Shown: positions 8,978 through 17,557, counted from the first letter of the stretch. The stretch: 64,000 nt of DNA from CAVTJL01 sp963828215 (GCA_963828215.1 CAWHFO010000087.1:1-64000), one strand, 5' to 3'. Made by a program: numbers and translations. Notes: a model not told the origin generated them from the letters alone.

Positions 8978-10846
8978 TCACCGGGGATAGATCCGGACGC
9001 TGGCGGCCACCGTGTCGGCGACGTGCTCCTTGGTGATCACGCCGACGATGTGCTCGGCGCGGGGGCGGCCGGTGCCGGTGACGACGACGGCCATGGTGGC
9101 GCGCTTGCGCCAGATGCGGGCGATGACGTCGAAGGTGACGTCGGTGTCGCGGACGATGGTGAAGCGCTTGCCGGCGAGCTCGCCCAGGGTGACGTCGGTG
9201 CCGGTGCGGGCGATGGCGCGGCGGAGATCGGTGTTGATGCGCAGCACGCCGGCGATGTGGCTGCCGCGCGTCACCACGACGTGCCGGAGCCCGTGGGCGC
9301 CCTCGGAGGTCCGCATGAGCTCGTCGAAGCCGGTGCCCTGGTCGAGCACGAGGACGTCCCGCTCCATCACCTCCCTGGCGCTGCGGACGAGGAAGAGGTT
9401 GGCGTGGAGGGCCTTGGGGATGGGGTGGCCGCGACGGACCAGCTTCAGCGTGTAGATGTTCTCGCGGGAGAGCATGCGGCGGACGCCCAGGGCCATGGCG
9501 ACGGCCAGGATCATCGGCAGGACGATGTCGTAGTCGCGGGTCATCTCGAAGATCATGGTGACGGCGGTCATCGCCGCCCCGGTGCCGCCGCCGACCATGG
9601 CGCCCATGCCGACCATGGCGAAGGCCGGCAGGCTGACCGGGAGGCCGGGGGCGATCATCCCGACGACGGAGGCGAAGGCCGCGCCGATCGTGGCGCCCAT
9701 GAAGAGCGAGGGCGAGAAGACCCCGCCCGAGGAGCCGGAGCCCAGGCTGACCGAGGTCGCCAGCAGCTTCGAGACATAGAGGAGGAGGAGGAAGAGGGGG
9801 GCGGTGAGCCGGCCGTCGAGGGTCGCCTGGATGGTCGAGTAGCCGACGCCCTCGACATAGTAGTGGCCGGCCGTCCGCTGCAGCACGTAGATGAGGACGC
9901 CGACCAGCGCCATGCCCAGCGCGTGCCGGCCGTAGCGGCCGGGGATGCGGTCGAAGGCGTCCTCGGCCCAGTGCAGGCCGCGGATGAAGCCGGTGGCGGC
10001 GACGCCGACGATGGCGCCCAGCAGCGCATAGAGGAGAAGCGTGGGGGCGCTGGTCAGCTCGCTCGGCATGGAGGCGAGGTTCACCGGCACCAGGAAGGCC
10101 GGCTGGGTCCCGAAGAAGAGGCGGCCGATATAGGTGGCGGTGCCCGTGGCGATGGCGACGGGCAGGAAGGTGTTGACGCTGATCTCGGGCATCATCAGCT
10201 CGGTGGCGAAGAGCACGCCGCCGATCGGGGTGTTGAAGGTGGCGGCGATGCCGGCGCCGGCCCCGGCGGCGACCAGGGTGATGCGCTGGCCGGCCGTCAT
10301 GCCGATGACCTGGCCGAGCGTCGAGCCGAGGGCCGAGCCGATCTGGATGATCGGGCCCTCGCGGCCGACGGCGGCGCCGCTGCCGATGGCCAGGGCCGAG
10401 GCCAGGGACTTCACGACCGCCACGACCGGGCGGATGATGCCGCCCTTGTAGTAGACGGCGTCCATCACCTCGGGCACGCCATGGCCCTTGGCCTCGGGGG
10501 CGAAGGTCGAGACGAGGAAGGTGACGCCGAGGCCGCCCACCACCGGCACCAGAATGACGAAGATGCCCCAGGGGCTGGGCGGGGTGAAGGCGTTGGCCTC
10601 GTAGGCGAAGGACAGGCGGCCCAGGAAGAGGACATTGTGGACGAGGCCGATGAGCTCCCGGAACACGAAGGCGCCGAGGCCGGTGACGATGCCGACCAGC
10701 AGGGCCAGCAAAGAGAGCTGCACGAGGCCGATGCGCCGACCTTCGACCGCCCCAGGGAAGAAGGCCGCCTCCCCGGCCTGCCCCCGCCCGGCGGCCCGCG
10801 CCGCGGGCCGGGCCGAAGGCTCGAGGCTCCTCGGATCGCCGGCCAT
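8978..10846 (-). CDS. ClC-family chloride channel/transporter with CBS domains
   Basis: About 622 residues from MAGDPRSLEP; the frame extends further upstream, but that part is arginine-rich and non-conserved. The ClC core shows GHGVPEVMDAV (helix D selectivity loop), GSGAAVGREGPI (with the gating glutamate), NTPIGGVLFATEL, and GGVFSPSLFMGA. After the membrane part, REVMERDVLVLD and AVVVTGTGRPRAEHIVGVITKEHVADTV form a CBS pair that usually senses nucleotides. The gating Glu is kept. The usual GSGIP loop reads GHGVP, and the residue at the internal proton-glutamate position appears to be Leu (ATEL). Transport of Cl- or another anion is therefore likely, but H+ coupling is uncertain. Confidence 0.92.
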   Translation of the reverse strand: MAGDPRSLEPSARPAARAAGRGQAGEAAFFPGAVEGRRIGLVQLSLLALLVGIVTGLGAFVFRELIGLVHNVLFLGRLSFAYEANAFTPPSPWGIFVILVPVVGGLGVTFLVSTFAPEAKGHGVPEVMDAVYYKGGIIRPVVAVVKSLASALAIGSGAAVGREGPIIQIGSALGSTLGQVIGMTAGQRITLVAAGAGAGIAATFNTPIGGVLFATELMMPEISVNTFLPVAIATGTATYIGRLFFGTQPAFLVPVNLASMPSELTSAPTLLLYALLGAIVGVAATGFIRGLHWAEDAFDRIPGRYGRHALGMALVGVLIYVLQRTAGHYYVEGVGYSTIQATLDGRLTAPLFLLLLYVSKLLATSVSLGSGSSGGVFSPSLFMGATIGAAFASVVGMIAPGLPVSLPAFAMVGMGAMVGGGTGAAMTAVTMIFEMTRDYDIVLPMILAVAMALGVRRMLSRENIYTLKLVRRGHPIPKALHANLFLVRSAREVMERDVLVLDQGTGFDELMRTSEGAHGLRHVVVTRGSHIAGVLRINTDLRRAIARTGTDVTLGELAGKRFTIVRDTDVTFDVIARIWRKRATMAVVVTGTGRPRAEHIVGVITKEHVADTVAASVRIYPR

Positions 10847-11369
10847 GCTCTCCCGCCTCCGCTCGCCCCGGCCGCGCCGAGGCCGTCCCCGCATCGAGGC
10901 CGAGGCCCGCAGGGCAGGAGCAACCGGATCGCCGCGCCACATCTGAGGGCGGGGTAGCACGGCAGGGGGGGCCATCGCAAAGAGCGTCTTCGCCGCGGGC
11001 CGGGCGGGGTTGCTCCGGCCTCACGGCCCCGGAGGCCGCGGGCGTTGCGGCGGCGCATCACCCGGCCGCCGACCCGTCGCCGCCCGGAGGGGGCGCGAGA
11101 CGACAGGAGGGCGCGCAGCGGGCTCGAGCGCCTGATCCTCAAGGCCCGGGGCTCCACCCCGGCCGGCGCGCGGCCTCCGGGCCGGCCCGTCCTGGCCCCT
11201 TGCCGAGCCTGCCGGGATCGGCTCTAAAATTCTACTCTCGGTGTGCCCGACATCACAGGCCGATCACCTCGGATGGGGTGAGATCGGCTGGGGATCGGGT
11301 GATATCGGGCGGCGCCGACACCAACGACCCTTGCTGGTGGCGACCAACAGCGGGCGAAGAGGACAGGGC
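10847..11369. other. Divergent intergenic region between the ClC gene and the dioxygenase operon
   Basis: No gene is recognised. It must hold promoters for both directions. Close to the dioxygenase start the base composition drops locally (GGCTCTAAAATTCTACTC at 11220-11237), a plausible -10 region. Further on, 11261-11290 holds several GATC-centred near-repeats (CGATCACCTC, GAGATCG, GGATCGGGTGATATCG) that could be an operator. No consensus -35 is evident. Confidence 0.35.
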
Positions 11370-13196
11370 ATGGCAATCAGCTGGTACGAGCGCCTGCTGG
11401 GCACGATCGCCCACCACCTGAACCGGCACGTGGTCTGGCATCGGCTGCCCATGCCGCTGGCGATGCTCAACCTCATCGGGCTGCGCACCAACCTGCGGCT
11501 GCACAATCTCTACGACACCGAGACGAGGCGGCCGGAGGTGGCGCCGATCGGGGGCTTCGACGTGCGCCATTGCCGGGCCCCGGACGGCAGCTTCAACGAC
11601 CTGACCCAGCCGAGCATGGGCATGGCCGGCACCCGGTTCGGCCGCAACGCGCCCCTGACGATGACCTTCGGGGAGCAGCCGCCCGGCCTCTACGAGCCCA
11701 ATGTGCGGCTGGTGAGCTCGCGCCTGCTGGCGCGCGAGAGCTTCGTGCCGGCGACCACCCTCAACATGCTGGTGCCGGCCTGGCTGCAGTTCATGGTGCA
11801 CGACTGGCTGACGCACGGCCGGAACGACACCGACCACCCGCCGCACGAGATCCCGATCCCGCCCGGCGACGACTGGCCGGCGCCGGAGATGACGATCCTC
11901 CGCACCGCCCCGGACCCGACGCGGCGGCCCGAGGAGGCTCAGCGGCCGGCCACCTATATCAACAGCGAGACCCATTGGTGGGACGGCTCGCAGATCTACG
12001 GCTCGAGCCTCGACATCCAGCGGCGGCTGCGCAGCGACCCCTCGACCGGCGAGGTCCTGCCGGGCGGCCTCATGTATCTCGATGCCAAGGGCCACCTGCC
12101 GCTCGACCAGGGCAACAAGATCGTGGACCAGGAGCTGGCCGGCGTGAACGGCAACTGGTGGATCGGCCTTTCCGTCATGACGACCCTCTTTCTGCGCGAG
12201 CACAATGCCATCGCGCGGCGCCTGCAGCTCGACCATCCCGATCGGGACGGCGAGTGGCTCTTCCAGAAGGCCCGGCTCGTCAACGCGGCGCTCATCGCCA
12301 AGATCCACACGACGGAGTGGACGCCGGCGCTGCTCGACACGCCCGAGCTGCGGGTCGGCATGCGCGCCAACTGGTGGGGCATCCTCGAGGAGACCTACAA
12401 GCGGGCCTACGGCCGGGTGGGCGACGGCGAGCTGCTCTCGGGCATCCTGGGCTCGACCCACGACCACCACACGGCACCCTATGCGATGACCGACGAGTTC
12501 ACCGCGGTCTACCGGATGCACCCGCTGATCCCGGACGCCTTCTCGTTCCGGCGCCGCGCCGACGACGGCAGCCTGCTGGACACCGACATCGCGAGCGTCG
12601 CCGGGGGCGGGGCCACGCGCCTCTATGCCAGCGTCCCGCTGCCCGACGTCGTCTACTCGCTGGGCACGAGCCATCCGGGGGCGCTCGTCCTCCACAACTA
12701 TCCGCAGCTTCTCCGGCGCCTCGACAAGAAGCCGGAGGAGGGCATCTTCATCGATCTCGCGGCGACCGACATCCTGCGCGACCGCGAGCGCGGCGTGCCC
12801 CGCTACTGCGCCTTCCGCCGCATGCTCGACATGAGCGTGCCCAAGTCGTTCGAGGAGCTGACGGACAATCCGGGCTGGCGCCGCGAGCTGGCCGAGATCT
12901 ATGGCGAGGTCGAGAAGGTCGACCTGCTGGTCGGCATGCTGGCCGAGAAGGGGCCGCCCGGCTTCGCCTTCAGCGACACCGCCTTTCGCATCTTCATTCT
13001 CATGGCGTCGCGGCGGCTCAAGAGCGACCGCTTCTACTGCGAGGACTTCACGCCCGAGGTCTACACGCCGGCCGGCATGGCCTGGATCGACGAGAACAGC
13101 ATGCGCACCGTGCTGCTCCGCCACCTGCCGGAGCTGGCGCCGCAGGTAGCCGACGTCCGCAACGTCTTCTTCCCCTGGGCGCGGGGCGGAGCCTGA
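11370..13196 (+). CDS. Fatty-acid alpha-dioxygenase-like heme peroxidase family protein
   Basis: About 608 residues of the animal-type heme peroxidase/cyclooxygenase superfamily, closest in its motifs to plant alpha-dioxygenase. The distal histidine lies in QFMVHDWLTH (His144). HWWDGSQIYGSS follows near residue 200. The proximal histidine and the catalytic tyrosine lie in AVYRMHPLIPD (Tyr381, His384), the same Y-x-x-H spacing as in alpha-dioxygenases, and RDRERGVPRYCAFRR is conserved. Family chemistry: a tyrosyl radical takes a hydrogen from the alpha carbon of a fatty acid and O2 adds to give a 2-hydroperoxide. There is no signal peptide. The start MAISWYERLLG begins the conserved N-terminus. 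It is first in a five-gene operon, three bases before the next start. The substrate is unknown. Confidence 0.88.
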   Translation: MAISWYERLLGTIAHHLNRHVVWHRLPMPLAMLNLIGLRTNLRLHNLYDTETRRPEVAPIGGFDVRHCRAPDGSFNDLTQPSMGMAGTRFGRNAPLTMTFGEQPPGLYEPNVRLVSSRLLARESFVPATTLNMLVPAWLQFMVHDWLTHGRNDTDHPPHEIPIPPGDDWPAPEMTILRTAPDPTRRPEEAQRPATYINSETHWWDGSQIYGSSLDIQRRLRSDPSTGEVLPGGLMYLDAKGHLPLDQGNKIVDQELAGVNGNWWIGLSVMTTLFLREHNAIARRLQLDHPDRDGEWLFQKARLVNAALIAKIHTTEWTPALLDTPELRVGMRANWWGILEETYKRAYGRVGDGELLSGILGSTHDHHTAPYAMTDEFTAVYRMHPLIPDAFSFRRRADDGSLLDTDIASVAGGGATRLYASVPLPDVVYSLGTSHPGALVLHNYPQLLRRLDKKPEEGIFIDLAATDILRDRERGVPRYCAFRRMLDMSVPKSFEELTDNPGWRRELAEIYGEVEKVDLLVGMLAEKGPPGFAFSDTAFRIFILMASRRLKSDRFYCEDFTPEVYTPAGMAWIDENSMRTVLLRHLPELAPQVADVRNVFFPWARGGA

Positions 13197-13199
13197 GCG

Positions 13200-14090
13200 A
13201 TGGCCCGGCGCATCCGTGTGCCCTGGCTCGTCGATGTCCTTCTCGTCGACGACCCGCACGAGATCAGCGAGCTGGCGGCCGAGCCGAGGCTCGACCGGGT
13301 GTTCGACCCCATAGGGCCCCTCGTCAACAGGGTGATCGCCCACCGCATGCGCGGCACACCCCTGCCCGGCCTGCGGATACCGGCCCTGGCCCCGCGCGGC
13401 GACCGGCTGCGCGCCGAGCGCCAGGCAGCCCTCGAGAAGCAGCTCGATCCCGCCGCGGAGAAGCCGCTCTGGGACGAGGGTCACGTGCGCGACCTCGGGG
13501 CCTACGTCTCCGGACGCCTCGACGAGGCACGGCTGGGGCCACTCGTCCAGGAGGTCTGCGGCCGGCTCTTCGATCCCGACTATCGGGCCACCCCCGAGAG
13601 CTGGCAGGCGGCCATCCTCTTCGCCAACGCCGCCAATACGGATCCCTTTCGTCGTCTCTGGTGGACCATCACGGGTCGGCTGCGGCGGGCGCGCGATCTT
13701 CTGGCGAGGCTCGCCAAGGACGACATCCTGGCCTTCCATGCGACCACTATCGGCGTCCACAACATCGTGCACTCGCTTCAGGGCATGCGCGAGCTGCGTC
13801 AGGATGCGGGTGCCCGCGCCCGTCTGTCCGAAGCGACGATCGTGAGCCAGTGCCTCGTGGCGCCGCCTAGCGTGCCGCGGCAGGTGACGTCCGAGCTTTT
13901 TACGCGTGCCGCCGTCGGCCCGCTCCGGGCCGGGACCTTCGTGCTGATGCAGCTCGACGAGGCCCGCGAGCGGGCGCCCGGGCCCGAGATGACCTTCATG
14001 AGCGACCAGTGGAGCCGGTGCCCGGCCAGGGCGTTCGTGCCGGCGCTTCTGCTGGCGGTGTGGCGCGCCGCCGAGGAGATGGGCCCATGA
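13200..14090 (+). CDS. Short cytochrome P450-like protein
   Basis: 296 residues, much shorter than a normal P450 (about 400). P450 landmarks are nonetheless visible in order: an N-terminal DDPHEISELA segment, a long helix DDILAFHATTIGVHNIVHSL in the I-helix place, PPSVPRQVT followed by GPLRAGTFVLMQLDEAR (beta-sheet entering the heme loop), and SDQWSRCPARAF with Cys274 as probable heme thiolate ligand. The usual K-helix ExxR pair is not evident, and the acid-alcohol pair of the I-helix is missing. That is the pattern of P450s which rearrange hydroperoxides rather than activate O2, such as allene oxide synthases. Its stop overlaps the next start (ATGA). Acting on the neighbour's hydroperoxide is inference. 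Confidence 0.6.
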   Translation: MARRIRVPWLVDVLLVDDPHEISELAAEPRLDRVFDPIGPLVNRVIAHRMRGTPLPGLRIPALAPRGDRLRAERQAALEKQLDPAAEKPLWDEGHVRDLGAYVSGRLDEARLGPLVQEVCGRLFDPDYRATPESWQAAILFANAANTDPFRRLWWTITGRLRRARDLLARLAKDDILAFHATTIGVHNIVHSLQGMRELRQDAGARARLSEATIVSQCLVAPPSVPRQVTSELFTRAAVGPLRAGTFVLMQLDEARERAPGPEMTFMSDQWSRCPARAFVPALLLAVWRAAEEMGP

Positions 14091-15433
14091 CCGAGGACGT
14101 CATCTTCACCCCGCTCAAGTTCAGGAATCTCGAGGTCAAGAACAGAATATTCCGATCGAACGTCTCCGGGCGCTTCGACAACGAGGACGGCTCGCTCACC
14201 CAGACGCGCATCAACTGGGAGAGCAAGTTCGCGCGGGGCGGCGTGGGGGCCATCATCTCCTCCTACGTGCCGGTCCTCATCGAGGGCCGCATCATGGCGG
14301 GCTACGCCACCGTCCACCGGGACGACTTCATCCCGCTCTGGGAGAAGCTCGGCCAGGCGGTGCACCAGTTCGACTGCAAGTACATCATGCAGCTCTCGCA
14401 CTCGGGGCGGCAGATGGACATGCCGGGCGTGCACAACTCCCACCGCCCGGTGCTGAGCTCGACCAGCCGCAAGGAATCGCTGCACGGCTTTCTCTGCCAG
14501 GCGATGACCGGGGCGGAGATCCAGCACACGGTCGAGGCGTTCGCCAAGGGCGCCTGGCGGGCGCGCGAGGCCGGGCTCGACGGGGTCGAGCTGCACGCCG
14601 CCAACGGCTACCTCTTCACCCAGTTCCTGAGCTCCGGCATCAACGACCGGAAGGACAGCTACGGCGGCCCGCTCGTCAACCGGGCGCGCTTCCTGCTCGA
14701 CGTGGTCCAGGCGATCCGGGCCAAGGTCGGCAGCGGCTTCCATCTCCAGGTCAAGCTCAGCGCCGTCGACCTCAACAACGTCATCCCCTGGGAGGGCAAG
14801 GGCAACAGCCTCGACGACACGGTCCAGGTGGCCAAATGGTGCGAGGACGCCGGCGCCGACGCCATCCACGTCTCGATGGGCAGCCTCTTTCCCCATCCCT
14901 TGAACCCGCCCGGCGACTTCTCCTTCGAGACCATCGCCACGACCTACGACGCGATGATCGCCTCGGGCGTCTCGACCTTCCGCAACTTTTTCCTGTTTCG
15001 CTATCCGATGCTGCGGCCGATCTTCCGCTGGATCTGGTTCCGCATGAAGAAGGGCCGGCCGGTCGAGGGGGTGGGCCTCGACGAGGCGCGGGCGATCAAG
15101 CGGGCGGTCGGGGTGCCGGTGCTGAACACGGGCGGCTACCAGACGGCCTCCTTCATCCGGAACGCCATCACCAGCGGGGCCTGCGACGGCGTCTCCATCG
15201 CCCGCTCGCTGATCGCCAACAACGACCTCCCGAAGCAGTGGGCGGCGGGCCGCGATCTCCCCGAGCGGCCCTGCACCTACTGCAACAAGTGCCTCTTGAA
15301 CGCGGCCAAGAACCCGCTCGGCTGCTACGAGCTGTCGCGCTTCGGCGGCGACCACGACGCCATGGTCGAGGAGCTGATGTCGATCTACCGGACGCGGCCC
15401 GAGCTGCGCCTGCCCGCGCTTCAGGAGGCCTGA
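14087..15433 (+). CDS. Old Yellow Enzyme-family NADH:flavin oxidoreductase
   Basis: About 448 residues, one FMN-binding TIM barrel. It starts TPLKFRNLEVKNRIFRSN, and has QLSHSGRQ, GVELHAANGYLFTQFLSSG, NDRKDSYGGP and LNTGGY, all typical of the family. A cysteine cluster CTYCNKC followed ten residues later by GCYE near the C-terminus resembles the iron-sulfur site of 2,4-dienoyl-CoA reductase-type members, with slightly different spacing; whether it binds a cluster is unclear. Family role: NAD(P)H-dependent reduction of activated C=C bonds. In plants, an OYE (OPR3) acts on cyclic oxylipins after dioxygenase and P450 steps, which makes the operon order suggestive. The start ATG at 14087 overlaps the previous stop. 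Confidence 0.9.
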   Translation: MTEDVIFTPLKFRNLEVKNRIFRSNVSGRFDNEDGSLTQTRINWESKFARGGVGAIISSYVPVLIEGRIMAGYATVHRDDFIPLWEKLGQAVHQFDCKYIMQLSHSGRQMDMPGVHNSHRPVLSSTSRKESLHGFLCQAMTGAEIQHTVEAFAKGAWRAREAGLDGVELHAANGYLFTQFLSSGINDRKDSYGGPLVNRARFLLDVVQAIRAKVGSGFHLQVKLSAVDLNNVIPWEGKGNSLDDTVQVAKWCEDAGADAIHVSMGSLFPHPLNPPGDFSFETIATTYDAMIASGVSTFRNFFLFRYPMLRPIFRWIWFRMKKGRPVEGVGLDEARAIKRAVGVPVLNTGGYQTASFIRNAITSGACDGVSIARSLIANNDLPKQWAAGRDLPERPCTYCNKCLLNAAKNPLGCYELSRFGGDHDAMVEELMSIYRTRPELRLPALQEA

Positions 15434-15434
15434 G

Positions 15435-16993
15435 ATGGCCGCCGAGGCTCCCGTCACGGCGGTCGAGGTGGCGCTCCGCCGCCGGCGCCGCCTCCTCCTG
15501 CCGCTCTATCTTCTGGTGGCGTTGATCTTCGTCCTGGGCCTCGTCGGGCTCGCCCTCGGCATCAAGAGCCTGTGGCGGCTCGGCGACAACGGCACGCCCC
15601 ATTTCGTCCAGGCCCGCGAGCATTTTCTCTATGGCTCGATCGGCTCGGAGCCCGAGAGCGGCCTGCCCTACTGGATCTGGCAGGCGCTGCCGCGCCTCTT
15701 CCCCGAGGCGTTCGAGGGGCGGGACGACTATTCGGCCTTCGGCTTTCTCTACGAGGACGGTCCCCACGGCCGGCCGCGCGACCTGCCGATCGGCGTCTCC
15801 CGGCGCGAGGTCAAGGGGGTGGAGCTGGTCTGGCTCAACTGCGCCGTCTGCCACACCGGCACGGTACGCGAGACCGAGGGCGGCCCCCGCCGGATCGTCG
15901 CGGGGATGCCGTCGAACAATCTCGATCTCTACCGCTTCATCCGCTTTCTGCTGAGTGCCGGTGCCGACGAGCGGCTGTCGCCGGACAAGCTCATTCCCGC
16001 CATGAAGGCCTCCGGCGCCCATCTCGGCTGGCTCGAGGAGAAGGTCTGGCGCTACTACGTGATCCCCCGGGTCAGGGACGGCCTGATCCAGCGGCGCAGC
16101 CACTTCCTGCCGCTCCTCGAAGCCCAGCCCGCCTGGGGGCCCGGCCGCGTCGACACGTTCGACGGCTACAAGCTCATCCAGATGGGCCTCTTCCTCCCGG
16201 ACCTGACGCCGGCCGAGCGGATCGGCACGGCCGATTTCCCGGCGATCTTCGAGCAGGGGCCGCGCCGGGGCATGCGGCTGCATTGGGACGGCAACAACGA
16301 CTCCCTGGCCGAGCGCAATCTCTCTGCCGCGATCGGCGCCGGCGTCACGCCCAGGACCGTGGATCATCCCGCCATCGAGCGCGTCGCCGACTGGCTCCTG
16401 ACCCTGAAGCCCCCGGCCAGCCCCTATCGGCCCGACCCGGCCGCCGTCCAGCGCGGCAAGGCGCTCTACATGAAGGGCTGCGCCGCCTGCCACGGCTATC
16501 AGGACGGCGACCACTACGTCTTCGAGGGGGAGTATCTGGGCAAGGTCGAGCCCAACGCTGAAGCTCGGCGTCGATCCGGCGCGGCTCGAACTCCTATACC
16601 GAGCGCCTGCGCGACTATCAGGTGGGTGAGCTCTTCAAGGGCACCCCTTACCAGTTCAGCCACTTCACCAAGACCGACGGCTATGCCGACCTGCCGCTCG
16701 ACGGGCTCTGGCTCCGGGCGCCCTATCTCCACGACGGCGGCGTGCCGACCCTGGCCGACCTGCTGAAGCCGCCGGCCGAGCGGCCGGTGGCGTTCGTGCG
16801 CGGCCTCGACACGCTCGACCCCGAGCATGGCGGCTTCGCGGCGCCGGCCTGCAACCCGGACGGGGCGCCGCCGGGGGCCGGCTTCTGCTTCGACACGCGG
16901 AAGCCCGGCAACGGCGCCGGCGGCCACGTCTACGGCACCGATCTCGCTCCCGAGGCCAAAGCCGATCTTCTCGCCTATCTCCTCACCTTCTGA
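15435..16993 (+). CDS. Membrane-anchored di-heme cytochrome c, RoxA/fatty-acid dioxygenase-like (one frameshift)
   Basis: One N-terminal transmembrane segment (LLLPLYLLVALIFVLGLVGL, about residues 22-41) puts the rest in the periplasm. Two c-type heme sites follow: CAVCH (Cys136, Cys139, His140) and CAACH (Cys349, Cys352, His353). LHWDGNNDSLAERNLSAA between them resembles RoxA rubber oxygenase and the di-heme fatty-acid dioxygenases of Pseudomonas, relatives of cytochrome c peroxidase/MauG. A one-base indel near 16555 moves the C-terminal part (ELFKGTPYQF, APYLHDGGVPTL) to another frame; joined length is about 519 residues. It starts two bases after the OYE stop. It could itself oxygenate a lipid or pass electrons; which is not shown. 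Confidence 0.8.
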
Positions 16994-17009
16994 CCCGAGG
17001 AACGATCCG

Positions 17010-17432
17010 ATGATCCAGGCCCAGACGATCTCCTGGACGGCGGCCGACACGGCGGCGAAGCTCCAGACCTACCGGCGCATCCTTCTCGTCAGCATCGTCC
17101 TCAACCTGATCGTCGCCTTCATCATCATCTTCTGGCCGCATTTCTTCACCTCGACGCTGCACCAGCCCGACGCCTTCCCCTCGACCTGGCCCCGCCACTG
17201 GGGCTTTCAGCTCGTCGCGATCAACCTCCTCTACGTGCCGGGCTACAAGCGGCCGCTCGACCAGCGCTGGCCGAACTGGCTGGGCATCCTCATCCGGCTC
17301 ACCTTCGCCCTCTTCTTCTTCAGCCAGGGCGACGGCTTCGTCTGGATGGGGCTCTACGACGGCGGCTTCGGCCTGCTCCTCCTCGTCACCTATGCCCGCC
17401 TCTTCCGCGCCGACGTGATGTCCAAGCCCTGA
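17010..17432 (+). CDS. Small integral membrane protein, last gene of the dioxygenase operon
   Basis: 140 residues with four predicted membrane segments: ILLVSIVLNLIVAFIIIF, WGFQLVAINLLYVPGY, WLGILIRLTFALFFF and GGFGLLLLVTYARLF. I do not recognise a named family. It begins 16 bases after the cytochrome stop and is followed by the rpsD promoter, so it ends the operon. Its membrane location fits a partner or anchor for the cytochrome c, but nothing in the sequence shows a heme site or catalytic motif. Confidence 0.75.
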   Translation: MIQAQTISWTAADTAAKLQTYRRILLVSIVLNLIVAFIIIFWPHFFTSTLHQPDAFPSTWPRHWGFQLVAINLLYVPGYKRPLDQRWPNWLGILIRLTFALFFFSQGDGFVWMGLYDGGFGLLLLVTYARLFRADVMSKP

Positions 17433-17462
17433 TCGGCCGGGCACCGGACGGCGGCCGCGGAT

Positions 17463-17490
17463 TTGACAAGCGGGCCGGACCGTCTATAAG
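17463..17490 (+). promoter_or_regulatory. Sigma-70-type promoter for rpsD
   Basis: A perfect TTGACA at 17463-17468 is separated by 16 bases from TATAAG at 17485-17490. This is the best housekeeping promoter match noticed in the window. It points at rpsD and leaves a short leader that contains a hairpin. Confidence 0.8.
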
Positions 17491-17502
17491 CACCGCCAGC
17501 GC

Positions 17503-17529
17503 GCGGCTCGCCTCGGACGAGCCGCTTTT
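17503..17529 (+). terminator. Hairpin with T-run in the rpsD leader (terminator or attenuator)
   Basis: GCGGCTCG at 17503-17510 pairs perfectly with CGAGCCGC at 17518-17525 around a 7-base loop, followed at once by TTTT. It lies a few bases after the predicted transcription start and before the rpsD ATG at 17558. It could end read-through from the upstream operon or act as an attenuator of rpsD. Confidence 0.6.
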
Positions 17530-17557
17530 GTTGTCTTGCTGCCAAGCTCGAGGACCG

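Noticed and set aside
7865..10957. 1030-residue plus-strand open frame opposite the ClC gene
   Set aside because: Composition is the His/Asp/Gly-rich pattern of the antisense of a GC-rich membrane protein; the ClC gene on the other strand is clearly real.
11253..13772. 839-residue minus-strand open frame opposite the dioxygenase and P450 genes
   Set aside because: No family features; it is a shadow of the two plus-strand genes.
13200..14090. Naming the short P450 an allene oxide synthase (CYP74)
   Set aside because: The missing ExxR and I-helix residues are only suggestive, and CYP74-specific motifs are not clearly present.
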